Below are positions 46,801-55,686 of a stretch of DNA of 64,000 nucleotides, piece by piece; position 1 is the stretch's first letter, and each line of letters opens with the position of its first letter. The translations under genes and the position numbers were made by a program. Location: the NCBI RefSeq assembly GCF_000828635.1, contig NZ_AP012547.1, positions 930,001-994,000 on the forward strand. The letters run 5' to 3'. The DNA comes from Sulfuritalea hydrogenivorans sk43H (GTDB lineage Bacteria; Pseudomonadota; Gammaproteobacteria; Burkholderiales; Rhodocyclaceae). The notes below the pieces were generated by a model. The model did no database searches and was not told the origin of the DNA. It was given only the letters and a program-made list of their open reading frames with translations.

Positions 46801-49800
46801 AATCAGCAATTGGCTGATTTGACAACCACTCAGGCGCAGGTTCTTACCGCAACCCAAGTCGCCGGGTTGTCCACCGCCCAGCTTGTGGCAATGGAGACGG
46901 TCGATCTGGTCAAGCTGACGACCAGCGCGATACAGGGGCTGACCACAGCCCAGATGGCCGCGCTTACCGGTGACCAGATCGCGGCGTTGAGTACCACCCA
47001 GGTATCGAAAATAAGTGCCGCACAGATCGGCGCGGTCGGAACGACGGCACTCCAGTCGCTGACGACGGAACAGGCGGCCGTATTGACGGCGGCCCAGGCT
47101 GCGGGATTGACGACGGCCCAGATTGCCGGCATGGAAGCCCTCGACGTCGGCGCACTGACGACTGCGGTGATTGCCGGACTTACCGCGGCACAGGCGGGAG
47201 CTCTGACCGCGGATCAGGTAGCTGGATTGAGTACCACCCAGGTGTCAAAGCTGACATCGACTCATGTTGCCGCCATCGGGACGAGCCAGATACAGGCGCT
47301 GACCACCGACCAGGCAGCTGTACTGACCGCAGCGCAGGCAGCGGGGCTGACCACTGCGCAAATATCCAAGCTCGAATCGGCCGATCTGGCGAAACTGTCG
47401 ACTGCGGTAATCGCGGGGCTGAGCACGACGCAGTTTGGCGCGCTGAGCAATCAGCAACTGGCGGATCTGACCACGACACAGGCGGCCGCGCTGACGGCAA
47501 CACAGGTTGCCGGATTGTCAACGGCGCAGCTGGCGGCGATGGAAACGGTCGATCTCGCCAGCTTGTCCACCAATGCCATTCAGGGTCTGACCACGACGCA
47601 GATGGGGGCACTGACGGGCGATCAGGTGGCGGCGCTTACCACAACGCAATTGTCCAAGCTGAGTTCGGATCAGATCGGAGCCTTGGGCACCGGGCCACTT
47701 CAATCGCTGACGACCGCACAGGCGGGGGCGCTGACTGCCGCCCAGGCGGCGGGGTTGACGACTGCGCAAGTTGCCAACATGGAGGTTGCCGACGTTGCCA
47801 AACTGACCACGGCGGTGATTGCCGGTCTGACGACGGCTCAGGCGGGCGCCTTGACCGCGGATCAACTCGCCGGCTTGAGCACAACCCAGATATCCAAATT
47901 GAGTTCGTCGCAGCTTGGCGCGATCGGAACGGCCCAGATCCAATCCTTGACGACGGATCAGGCGGCGGTTCTTACGGCCGCCCAGGCGGCGGGACTGACG
48001 ACGGCACAGATATCCAAGCTGGAATCCGCCGATCTTGCCAGCCTGACGACATCGGTGATTGCCGGACTGACGACGACTCAGACGGGCGCCTTGAGCAATC
48101 AGCAAATTGCCGATCTGACCACCACCCAAGCGGGAGCGTTGACCGCGACCCAGGCGGCAGGCTTGTCTACCACCCAGCTCGCCGCGATGGAAACCGTCGA
48201 TCTGGCGAAACTGTCCACCAGTGCAATCCAGGGCTTGACCACGACTCAGATGGCGGCGCTGACAGGCGATCAGGTCGCCGCGCTGACCACAACACAACTG
48301 TCGAAGCTGAGCGCCGACCAGATCGGCAAGATCGGCACGGCGCAAATCGAATCCCTGACCACCGCGCAAGTCGCCGCTCTTTCCGCGACGCAGGCAGCCG
48401 GCTTGAGCGCGGCCCAGATTGCGAAGATGGAAACTGCTGATGCCGCGGCCCTGACAACGGCCGTGATCGCCGGTCTGACGACGACCCAGGTCGCCGCGCT
48501 GACCGCGGATCAGTTGGCCAACCTGACCACCGATCAGATATCAAAACTGAGCGCGACCCAGATCGGTGCGATCGGGACCACGCAGATTCAGTCACTGACC
48601 ACTGACCAGGCAGCGGTGTTGACGGCTGCGCAGGCGGGTGGGTTGACCACCGCCCAGATCGCCAAGCTTGAAGCGGCGGATATGGCCAAGTTTTCGACAT
48701 CGGTGATCGCCGGACTGACGGCTGGTCAACTCGCTGCGCTTACTACCCAGCAGGTTGCCGACTTGTCGACAACCCAGGCCGGGGCGCTGACCGCGACTCA
48801 GGTCGCGGGTTTGTCCACTGCCCAGGTGGCGGCAATGGAAACCGTCGACCTGGTCAAGCTGACAACCAGTGCGATCCAGAGCCTCACCACAACGCAAGCG
48901 GCGGCACTTACCGGCGACCAGGTCGCGGCATTGACCACAACCCAGTTGTCGAAGATGTCGGCTGACCAACTCGGCAGCATCGGCACGATCGCAATCCAGT
49001 CGCTGACGACGGATCAGGCCGCGGTGCTCAGTGCCGCCCAGGCCGCCGGCCTCACCACTGCACAGATTGCCAAGCTTGAAGCAGCGGATTTGGCGCAACT
49101 GTCGACCGCCGTAATTGCCGGACTGACGACCTCGCAATTGAGTGGCCTGACAGCGCAGCAGATCGCTGACCTGACCACCACCCAGGTAGCGGCGCTGTCC
49201 GCGGCTCAGGTTGCCGGTTTGTCGACTGCCCAGATTGCCGCCATCGAAACCGTCGATCTGGTGAAACTGACTACCAGCGCTATTCAAGGCTTGACAACGA
49301 CGCAGGTCGGGGCGTTGACCGCGGACCAGATTGCGGCGCTGACAACGACCCAGTTGTCGAAGCTGAGTTCCGATCAGATTTCCAAAATCGGTACGTCGCA
49401 AATCGAGTCGCTGACAACCGTGCAGGCAGCGGCACTTACCGCGACACAGGCAGCGGGGCTGACAACCGCCCAGATCGCCAAGCTTGAAGCGGCGGATCTG
49501 GCGCAGCTGACGACGGCCGTGATTGCCGGATTGACGACAACACAGATCGAAGGCTTGACCACCCAGCAAGTGGCAGACCTGACCACCACGCAGGCAGCGG
49601 CCTTGACCTCGGTCCAGATCGCGAAGCTATCCGCACCGCAGCTTGCGGCGATGGAAGCTGCTGATTTGGGCAAATTATCGACAACGGCAATACAGGGTCT
49701 GACGACCACTCAAGCGGCGGCCTTGACTGCCGACCAGGTGGCGGGCCTGAGTACCGCGCAGTTGAAGGTATTGACTTCAACGCAGTTCAGCAAACTGGGC

Positions 49801-52800
49801 ACCGCACAAATTGAAGCGCTGACGACGGCGCAGGCTGCGGCTTTGACTACGGAGCAGGCGGCCGGTCTCACGACCGCACAGATCCAGAAGCTGGAAGCCG
49901 CCGATCTGGACCAGCTGTCGACGGCTGTCATTGCCAGTCTGACTACAACCCAGTTGGGTGCCCTGACCACGCAGCAAGTCGCTGATTTGACGACAACGCA
50001 GGTAGCGGCGCTAACCACGGCCCAGCTTGCCGCTCTTTCGCCAACGCAGTTGGCGGCGATGGAGGTTGCGGACATTGCCAAGCTGTCGACGACGGCAATC
50101 CAGGGTCTCACGACGAGCCAGATCGCCGGACTCACTGCCGATCAGGTGGCTGGTCTCAGCACCTCGCAAATCGCCTCGATGTCATCGACCCAGATCGCCA
50201 ACATCGGCACCGCGCAAATTGCGGCCCTGACGACGGCGCAGGCAGGCGCCTTGACCGCAGCGCAGGGCGCCGGGCTGACGACTGCCCAGCTATCCAAGAT
50301 GGAAATCGAGGATCTGGCCAAGCTGTCGACCGCCGTCATTGCAAATCTGACAACAACCCAGGTCGGCGCACTGACGACACCTCAGATCGCTGAACTGACA
50401 ACCACTCAGGCTGCGGCTCTTACAACCGCACAGGCAGCCGGTTTATCGACTGCCCAGATGGCGGCAATGGAAACCGTCGATCTGGCCAATCTGACTACCC
50501 GCGTGATTGCCGGACTGAGCACAACCCAGGTTGCCGCGCTCACGGGTGACCAGGTCGCTGCATTGAGCACGGCGCAGATCGCTAAGCTCGGTTCCGACCA
50601 GATCACTGCGATAACGACTTCGGCGATCCAGTCACTGACGACGGATCAGGCAGCAGTTCTGACAGCCGCTCAGGCGGCAGGGCTGAGTGCGGCGCAAGTG
50701 GCCAAGCTCGAAGTGGAGGATCTTGCCAAGCTTTCCACGGCAGTGATCGCCGGCCTGACCACGGCGCAGGTGGCCGGACTCACCAATGTTCAAGTGGGCG
50801 AGTTGACCACGACACAGGCGGCGGCGCTTACGTCCACCCAGGTCGCCAAGCTTTCCACGACTCAGCTTGCCGCCATGGAGACGGTCGACCTCGCGAAACT
50901 TTCGACCAGTGCGATCAGCGGCCTGACAACGACCCAGACAGGGATTCTGACGGGCGACCAGGTGGCGGCATTGACCACCGCGCAGCTTGCCAAATTGTCC
51001 TCGGATCAACTCAGCAAGATCACAACGACGGCGATCCAGTCGCTGACGACGGATCAGGCAACTGTCTTGACGGCCGCACAGGCGGCCGGGCTGACTGCCG
51101 GCCAGATTGCGAAGATGGAAGCAGATGACGTCGCCAAGCTATCGACCGCTGTGATCGCCGGGTTGACCACAACCCAGGCGGCGGCATTGACTGGCGATCA
51201 GATCGCTGCCTTGAGCACCGCACAGTTGTCGAAGATGACTTCCGACCAGATCGGGGCATTGGGTACGTCGGCAATCCAGGCGCTGACGACTGCGCAGGCA
51301 TCGGTAATGACGGCTGCCCAGGCGGCGGGGCTCACCACCAGCCAGATATCGAAGCTGGAAGTGGAAGATCTCGCTACGCTATCAACCACCGTTATTGCGG
51401 GACTGTCGGCGGCGCAAGCGGGTGTCTTGACTAACTTGCAAATCGGCGAACTGACCACAACCCAGGCTGGCGCGCTGACAACAACGCAGGTTGGACAATT
51501 CACCACCGCCCAACTGGCGGCGATGGAGACGGTCGATTTCGTCAAGCTATCTACCAGCGTGATCGCAGGTCTGACCACAACCCAGGTGGCGGGTCTGACG
51601 GGCGATCAGGTGGCTGCGCTTACCGCAACTCAACTGGCGAAGCTGAGTTCCGATCAGATTGCCGCGATCGGCACGTCGCAGATACAGTCGCTGACCACGA
51701 CTCAGGCTGCGGCGCTCACCGCTGCGCAGGCAGCGGGGTTGACCACGGCCCAGATTGCCAAGCTCGAAGCCGACGATCTGGCGAAGCTTTCGACTGCTGT
51801 CATTGCCAACCTTACGACCACGCAAGTCGGCGCACTCACCAATCTTCAGGTTGGTGAATTGACCACCACACAGGCGGCGGCGCTCACGTCGACGCAGGCC
51901 GGGAAATTGACGACAGCGCAACTGGCGGCGATGGAGACGGTCGATCTGGCGAAACTCTCGACCAGCGCGATTACCGGGCTGACCACGACGCAAATGGCGG
52001 CATTGTCCGGTGACCAGATTGCTGCCCTGACGACTGCCCAATTGGTGAAGATGTCGTCCGAGCAGATTGGCGCAATCGGGACCACGCAGATTCAATCCTT
52101 GACGACTGATCAGGCGGCGCTGCTTACCGCGGCACAGGCTGCCGGACTGACGACAGCTCAAGTGGCCAATCTGGAGGTTGCCGATTTCACGGTACTCGGT
52201 ACGGCGGTGATCGCCGGCCTGACCACCACGCAGGTCGAGGCGCTCACGGCGGATCAGGTTGCCGGTTTGACTACAAGCCAGTTGCCGAAGATTACGTCGT
52301 CGCAGTTGGGCGCGCTTGGTACGTCGCAGATTCAGGCGCTGACTACCACTCAGGCACAATCACTGACGGCAGCCCAAGCTGCGGGCTTGACGACGGCTCA
52401 GGTCGCCAAGCTTGAAGTTGATGATTTGAAGAATTTGACGACCGCAGTAATTGCCAGCCTGACGACGACCCAGGTGGGCGCGCTGACCAACCTTCAGATC
52501 GGTGAGTTGACGACGACCCAGGCCGCCGCCCTGACGGCCACCCAGGTCGGGAAACTATCGACGGCCCAGCTCGCCGCGATGGAAACCGTAGATTTGGCAA
52601 AGCTCTCCACCAGCGCAATCCAGGGACTGACCACGACGCAGATGGCGGCGCTTGCCGGAGACCAAGTCGCGGCGCTGAGTACCGATCAAGTCGCGAAGCT
52701 GACCTCCGACCAGATCGCCGCAATTGGTACCACGCCGATCCAGTCACTGACCACGACGCAGGCGGCAGCGCTGACCGCCGCCCAGGCGGCCGGCCTGACG

Positions 52801-55569
52801 ACCGCGCAGATATCCAAGCTCGAAACCGAGGATCTGGCCAAGTTGTCCACTGCCGTCATCGCCGGATTGACGACCACCCAGGTCGGTGCGCTGACCAACG
52901 CCCAGGTTGGCGAATTGACCACGACGCAGGCTGCGGCTCTGGTTGGTACGCAATTGGCCGCGCTCTCCACCAGTCAGTTGGTCAACGTGGAAACGCGCGA
53001 TCTGGCGGCTATCAAGACCAGTGTCATCTCCAGTCTGACCACCGACCAGATGGCGGCCTTGACGGTCGATCAAGTGGCCGCGCTCACCACCGGCCAGTTG
53101 TATGTGCTCAATTCCGATCAGATCCAGGCAATGACCACCGCCCAGATCGAGGCGCTCACCACCACGCAAGCGGCGGCGCTGACCGCGACCCATGCGGCTG
53201 GGCTGACGGCGACCCAGATCGCCAAGGTCGAGACGGCAGACCTGGTGCAATTGAAGACCACGGTCATCCAGGCCTTGAATACCACGCAAGTGGCGGCCTT
53301 GACCACTGACCAGATTGCCAGCCTGACGACGGCACAGTTCGCCAAGCTGTCCGCCGAGCAGATCGCGGGCATGACGACGGCGCAAATCGCTGCGCTGACG
53401 ACTGACCAGGTGCCGACCTTGACGGCGGCCCAGATGGCGAGCCTCACCACCACCCAGGTGTCCAAGATCGAGGTGGCCGACCTCGCTTTGTTGCAGACCA
53501 GCGTCATTCAGGGTCTGAGTACCGCCAACATCAGCAAGCTGACGACCGACCAGATTGTCGCCTTGAGTACGGCTCAGGCCGCCGTCCTGACTGGCGAGCA
53601 GGTGGCGGCGATGTCGGCAGCGCAACTGTCGAGCATGGAAACCCGGGATCTCGTGGCGCTGCGGACCAGCCAGATGTACGGTTTGAGCACGGACCAGGTG
53701 GCGGCGCTGACCACCAGCCAGGTGGCTGCACTGACTACGGGCCAGTTTGCCCAGCTGTCCGAAGCTCAGGTCGGAGCCTTCACCACCGCAGGGATTGCAG
53801 CGCTTACCACGTCGCAGGCGGCGACCTTGTCCGCTACCCAGGCGCTTGGTTTGACGACGACCCAAGTGTCAAAGATCGAGGTCACTGACCTGGCCAAGCT
53901 CAAGACCAGTGTTATTCAGGCGCTGTCGACAGCGCATGTTGCCGTGCTGACGACGGACCAGATTGCCGCGCTGACGACGGACCAGGTCGCGAAGCTGTCG
54001 GCGGAGCAAATCACCGGCATGACGACAGAGCAGATCGCCGCACTGACCACCGATCAGATTCCGACCCTGACCGCGTCGCAAATGGCCAACCTGACGACGA
54101 CCCAGGTGTCCAAGATCGAAGTCGCGGACCTGGCCTTGTTGAAGACCTCGATCATCCAGGGCTTGAGCACCGCCCATATCGCGCAGCTGACCACCGACCA
54201 GATCCAGGCATTGAGTACCGCGCAGGCGGCCGCTCTCACGGCGGATCAGTTGGGGGCGATGTCCACGGCGCAGCTATCGAAGATGGAAGTCGCCGATTTC
54301 GCGGCCCTGCGGACCAGCCAGCTCTATGCGCTGACCACCGACCAGATCGCGACGCTGACCACCGACCAGATTGCCGGCATGACATCTACGCAGATTAGCA
54401 AGCTGAGCGCCGAGCAGGTGGCTGCACTGACCGCGACGCAACTGCCAAGTCTGACCACCGCACAGGCGGCGGCCCTGACGGCAATTCAGGTTGTGGCGAT
54501 TACTACTGATGCTCTGGCTGTGATGGAGACTGCCGATCTGATGGCAATGACCACCAGTGCGATCAGGGCCTTGACCACCGACCAGATAACCGCCTTGACG
54601 ACCACCCAGCTCAGTTCTTTGTCGACGGCTCAGGAGGCGGCGCTGACGGCAGCCCAGTTGACAGCCTTGGGGGCGGATATCTCGTACGTAACGCAGGTTA
54701 CGTCGCCTTTGGTTCTTGACCTGAACGGCGATGGCGTACAAACCGTCGGTATGGCACAAGGAGTCCGGTTTGACCTCACGGCTACCGGCATTCAGCACGA
54801 AGTGGGCTGGGTCTCCTCGAGCGACGGCTTCCTGGTTCTGGATCGCAACGGCGATGGCCTGATCAACAGCGGCCGCGAACTGTTCGGACAGGCAACTCTG
54901 TTGCCCGACGGTACAACCGCCAAGGATGGTTACCAGGCGCTCGCAACGCTCGATGCCAACGGCGACGGCATTATCGACGTGAGCGATGCCGAGTTTGCGA
55001 GTTTGCAGGTTTGGCAGGATTTCAACCAGGACGGGGTCACGCAGTCCGGCGAACTGCACGATCTCAATTCCATGGGCATAGTCAGCCTCGATCTCCATGC
55101 TCATCAGACATCCGTGGTGCAGGAAGGCAACTGGATCGGACTTGATTCCAGCTTTACCACTGCCGATGGTTTGACTCACGCCATGGCCGACGTCTGGTTC
55201 GCGATCAACAAGGATATGAACCATACGGTCGATCTTTCGAAGCTTGATCCGACACTGTCGCAGGGCGTTCATCTGCCACTGGTCGATCTCTCGGGCAATG
55301 GCGGCAACGGCGATACGGTGCTGGTGAATGCCCAGGATGTTGCCAAGCTGGGGCAGATGGATCTGGTGGTGAATGAGCAGACCGGCAACGGCCATATCCA
55401 GATGATGATTCAGGGCGATGCCAACGACGTGGTCAAGATCACCGATCAGCCGGGTGTCTGGACGGACGCGGGAACCACCCAGATCGATGGGGAAACCTAC
55501 CGCATCCTCAATGATGCCCAGCAGCACCAGCTGCTGGTCGGGGTGAAGATTCACGATCCGCTGGCTTGA
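40813..55569 (+). CDS. Giant octapeptide-repeat protein with FrpC-like calcium-binding C-terminus, probable type I secretion substrate
   Basis: One uninterrupted frame encodes 4918 residues, about 0.48 MDa by rough estimate. There is no N-terminal signal peptide (start MALTTSTTTAEIAAL). Residues about 14-4620 are octads of the form x-L-[ST]-[ST]-x-Q-[hydrophobic]-x, about 575 of them. Residues 4631-4918 resemble the FrpA/FrpC-type region of type I-secreted proteins: SPLVLDLNGDG, LVLDRNGDGLINSG with ELFG, LDANGDGIID and DFNQDGVTQSGEL, four DxNxDG-like calcium loops. I see no Cys anywhere and no Trp in the repeats. It is likely a surface filament, adhesin or S-layer-like protein. Export through the nearby PrtD-like system is inferred. 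Confidence 0.9.
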   Translation: MALTTSTTTAEIAALTTTQMAALTTDELALLSSVQASAFSSTQIGNLTTAQLSKLATAAFGGLKTTVISGLTTVQTAGLTTDQIVALTTAQAAVLKSTQLASLSTDQISKMEVADLAAVQATSIIGITTAGIQALTTSQIPGLAAVSSLTTVQTAALSAGQIQALTTTQAAALISAQVSNMSTAQINAFETADLAKLSATVISKLSTDQVKALSTDQIQALTTTQAAALVSAQVAGLTTAQISKIETLDLAALKSSVIGALSTTQVSALTTDQMVALNVAQTPALTSTQLAALSTAQVSKIDAADLVGITSTAIVGLTTDAIAALSTAQVAAIAATSVGAMTSDQIGALSTAQVVGLTGSQVGAMTAAQMPGFSTTQLVAMQTADVASLKSSAIAALSTDQLGALTTGQIAAISATAVKGLTTDQMGALSTDQIKALTATQAAALTTTQIGGLSTTQISVFETDDFAALSTAAIGALSTAQLAALSTAQIAALTPTQASALSSTQIGKLSTTQISKMEASDIAGVTSTAIAGLTTADIAAMSTSQVAGISAAAVAGMTTTQVGALSTDQIKGLTASQVAGMGTTQVSGLSTAQLAAIETTDLKSMTSTAIAGLSTTNIAALSTAQMASLSVSAMGGLTSGQVATLSTDQIQALSSTQVAGLKALQAPGLTTDQLTQMQTAGTLSALTSTAISGFTTDQIQALSTAQLAALSTSGVKGLTTSQVGVLSTDQIQALTTGQAAALGTAQVVGLTTTQVAAIETADLASLSATAVGVLTSNQIGALTTDQIKALTTAQAATLGTAQAAGLTSTQIGNIETVDLAVLKTTVIASLTAGQLAGLTTSQIAALTTAQKAVLPAAGMTTDQIAALTTTEISKLSTATIAGLTTDQIQALNTDQIAALSTTAIQTLSSGQIGGMTTTQIAALTTGQVGAFGTTQAAGLSTTQIQAIEVVDAAKLSTSVIAGLNTTQVGALTSPQIAGLTTTQAAALGTTQISGMSTAQVAALETVDFAALTTTALASLSTAQIANLGPDQFAALSSTAIGALTTGQLGAITNAQFQALNTTQVASIKSSQISGLTTSQISQIDTTDLAVLKTNVLAVLTTAQMAALTVDQVAALSTTQLGAVTSTQLGALGTPQIQGLTTLQASKLSVAQAAGLTTQQVAALETADLVKLTPSVIAALTTTQVAALTADQVAALTSTQMASMTAAQLAVLGGGNVQSLTTDQIQSLTSTQLAGLTTAQIASIETADLVKLSTSALPGLTTTQMAALTGDQVAALTTAQLSKLSSMQIGGIATTPIQSLTTTQAAALTATQTAGLTTAQIANLEVADAASLTTAVVAALTTTQVGALTADQVAGLSTSQTAALSSTQLGKLGTAQIEALTTAQAAALTAAQAAGLTTTQLAKLETADVAQLSTSVIAGLTAAQLGAIGTSQIEALTTVQAGVLTSAQVAGLSSSQIAAMQTADLSKLSTSAITGLTTAGMAGLTVDQVASLSTAQMSKLTSTQLGALGTAQIEALTTAQAAVLTSAQFAGLSTAQIARLEAADQAQLSTAVIAAMTPAQLGALSAQQVADLTTTQAAALTATQAASLTTTQLVAMETADLAQLSTNAVAALTTAQLAALTGDQIAALSTTQLAKVSSAQLAAIGTTPIQSLTTTQAAALTATQAAGLTTAQIANLEVADAAKLTTAVIAGLTTTQVGALTADQVAGLSTTQIAALTSTQLGKLGTAQIEALTTAQAGVLTAAQAAGLSTAQISKLEAADLAQLSTAVIAGLTTTQIGGLTNQQVADLTTTQAGALTAAQAGGLSTAQLAAMETIDLAKLSTAAITGLTTTQVGALTADQVAALTPTQLAAMSAAQLGKLGATPLQSMTTTQASTLTSTQLAGLSTTQIAAMETVDIAAISTSAIAGLTVPQVAAMTADQIAALSTSQISKFSASQLGAIGTAQIEALTTAQASVLTATQAAGLTTAQIAKLEAADLANLSTAVVAGLTATQVGALTNQQLADLTTTQAQVLTATQVAGLSTAQLVAMETVDLVKLTTSAIQGLTTAQMAALTGDQIAALSTTQVSKISAAQIGAVGTTALQSLTTEQAAVLTAAQAAGLTTAQIAGMEALDVGALTTAVIAGLTAAQAGALTADQVAGLSTTQVSKLTSTHVAAIGTSQIQALTTDQAAVLTAAQAAGLTTAQISKLESADLAKLSTAVIAGLSTTQFGALSNQQLADLTTTQAAALTATQVAGLSTAQLAAMETVDLASLSTNAIQGLTTTQMGALTGDQVAALTTTQLSKLSSDQIGALGTGPLQSLTTAQAGALTAAQAAGLTTAQVANMEVADVAKLTTAVIAGLTTAQAGALTADQLAGLSTTQISKLSSSQLGAIGTAQIQSLTTDQAAVLTAAQAAGLTTAQISKLESADLASLTTSVIAGLTTTQTGALSNQQIADLTTTQAGALTATQAAGLSTTQLAAMETVDLAKLSTSAIQGLTTTQMAALTGDQVAALTTTQLSKLSADQIGKIGTAQIESLTTAQVAALSATQAAGLSAAQIAKMETADAAALTTAVIAGLTTTQVAALTADQLANLTTDQISKLSATQIGAIGTTQIQSLTTDQAAVLTAAQAGGLTTAQIAKLEAADMAKFSTSVIAGLTAGQLAALTTQQVADLSTTQAGALTATQVAGLSTAQVAAMETVDLVKLTTSAIQSLTTTQAAALTGDQVAALTTTQLSKMSADQLGSIGTIAIQSLTTDQAAVLSAAQAAGLTTAQIAKLEAADLAQLSTAVIAGLTTSQLSGLTAQQIADLTTTQVAALSAAQVAGLSTAQIAAIETVDLVKLTTSAIQGLTTTQVGALTADQIAALTTTQLSKLSSDQISKIGTSQIESLTTVQAAALTATQAAGLTTAQIAKLEAADLAQLTTAVIAGLTTTQIEGLTTQQVADLTTTQAAALTSVQIAKLSAPQLAAMEAADLGKLSTTAIQGLTTTQAAALTADQVAGLSTAQLKVLTSTQFSKLGTAQIEALTTAQAAALTTEQAAGLTTAQIQKLEAADLDQLSTAVIASLTTTQLGALTTQQVADLTTTQVAALTTAQLAALSPTQLAAMEVADIAKLSTTAIQGLTTSQIAGLTADQVAGLSTSQIASMSSTQIANIGTAQIAALTTAQAGALTAAQGAGLTTAQLSKMEIEDLAKLSTAVIANLTTTQVGALTTPQIAELTTTQAAALTTAQAAGLSTAQMAAMETVDLANLTTRVIAGLSTTQVAALTGDQVAALSTAQIAKLGSDQITAITTSAIQSLTTDQAAVLTAAQAAGLSAAQVAKLEVEDLAKLSTAVIAGLTTAQVAGLTNVQVGELTTTQAAALTSTQVAKLSTTQLAAMETVDLAKLSTSAISGLTTTQTGILTGDQVAALTTAQLAKLSSDQLSKITTTAIQSLTTDQATVLTAAQAAGLTAGQIAKMEADDVAKLSTAVIAGLTTTQAAALTGDQIAALSTAQLSKMTSDQIGALGTSAIQALTTAQASVMTAAQAAGLTTSQISKLEVEDLATLSTTVIAGLSAAQAGVLTNLQIGELTTTQAGALTTTQVGQFTTAQLAAMETVDFVKLSTSVIAGLTTTQVAGLTGDQVAALTATQLAKLSSDQIAAIGTSQIQSLTTTQAAALTAAQAAGLTTAQIAKLEADDLAKLSTAVIANLTTTQVGALTNLQVGELTTTQAAALTSTQAGKLTTAQLAAMETVDLAKLSTSAITGLTTTQMAALSGDQIAALTTAQLVKMSSEQIGAIGTTQIQSLTTDQAALLTAAQAAGLTTAQVANLEVADFTVLGTAVIAGLTTTQVEALTADQVAGLTTSQLPKITSSQLGALGTSQIQALTTTQAQSLTAAQAAGLTTAQVAKLEVDDLKNLTTAVIASLTTTQVGALTNLQIGELTTTQAAALTATQVGKLSTAQLAAMETVDLAKLSTSAIQGLTTTQMAALAGDQVAALSTDQVAKLTSDQIAAIGTTPIQSLTTTQAAALTAAQAAGLTTAQISKLETEDLAKLSTAVIAGLTTTQVGALTNAQVGELTTTQAAALVGTQLAALSTSQLVNVETRDLAAIKTSVISSLTTDQMAALTVDQVAALTTGQLYVLNSDQIQAMTTAQIEALTTTQAAALTATHAAGLTATQIAKVETADLVQLKTTVIQALNTTQVAALTTDQIASLTTAQFAKLSAEQIAGMTTAQIAALTTDQVPTLTAAQMASLTTTQVSKIEVADLALLQTSVIQGLSTANISKLTTDQIVALSTAQAAVLTGEQVAAMSAAQLSSMETRDLVALRTSQMYGLSTDQVAALTTSQVAALTTGQFAQLSEAQVGAFTTAGIAALTTSQAATLSATQALGLTTTQVSKIEVTDLAKLKTSVIQALSTAHVAVLTTDQIAALTTDQVAKLSAEQITGMTTEQIAALTTDQIPTLTASQMANLTTTQVSKIEVADLALLKTSIIQGLSTAHIAQLTTDQIQALSTAQAAALTADQLGAMSTAQLSKMEVADFAALRTSQLYALTTDQIATLTTDQIAGMTSTQISKLSAEQVAALTATQLPSLTTAQAAALTAIQVVAITTDALAVMETADLMAMTTSAIRALTTDQITALTTTQLSSLSTAQEAALTAAQLTALGADISYVTQVTSPLVLDLNGDGVQTVGMAQGVRFDLTATGIQHEVGWVSSSDGFLVLDRNGDGLINSGRELFGQATLLPDGTTAKDGYQALATLDANGDGIIDVSDAEFASLQVWQDFNQDGVTQSGELHDLNSMGIVSLDLHAHQTSVVQEGNWIGLDSSFTTADGLTHAMADVWFAINKDMNHTVDLSKLDPTLSQGVHLPLVDLSGNGGNGDTVLVNAQDVAKLGQMDLVVNEQTGNGHIQMMIQGDANDVVKITDQPGVWTDAGTTQIDGETYRILNDAQQHQLLVGVKIHDPLA
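40852..54672 (+). repeat. Tandem 24-bp (octapeptide) repeat array with 7- and 10-unit higher-order modules
   Basis: The basic unit is 24 bases. About every 7 or 10 units a Gln octad is replaced by an acidic octad such as KLEAADLA or AMETVDLA, followed by KLSTAVIA- or KLSTSAIQ-type units. I count some sixty acidic octads. In the middle of the array the order is regular: a 56-residue module followed by one or two 80-residue modules. The 5' third is more degenerate and the central part more uniform, as expected if expansion was recent in the middle. A few octads are irregular or missing. Collapse or expansion during assembly is possible. Confidence 0.92.
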
Positions 55570-55591
55570 TCGTATCGCTGTCGTAGAATTG

Positions 55592-55630
55592 CAGGCCGCG
55601 TTGCCAGGTGCAGCGCGGCCTGTCTCTTTT
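55592..55630 (+). terminator. Rho-independent terminator of the giant gene
   Basis: CAGGCCGCG and CGCGGCCTG form a perfect 9-bp GC-rich stem around a 13-base loop, followed at once by TCTCTTTT. It starts 22 bases after the giant gene's stop codon. It should end the long transcript and separate it from the following methyltransferase gene. Confidence 0.8.
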
Positions 55631-55686
55631 GTGCGGCATGGCCAGGAGCGCCTTGGCAACGATGTTTTCCAGCGGAGCGAATCGAA

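Noticed and set aside
45883-46857. Long minus-strand open frames opposite the octad array (also 47518-48369, 48592-49569, 52744-53865)
   Set aside because: They are mirror translations of a stop-poor 24-bp repeat, with Arg/Gly/Gln-rich low complexity and no ribosome-binding sites. The plus-strand frame is continuous for 14.7 kb.
40852-54672. CRISPR array
   Set aside because: The repeats are a coding 24-bp tandem array without distinct spacers, and no cas genes are present.
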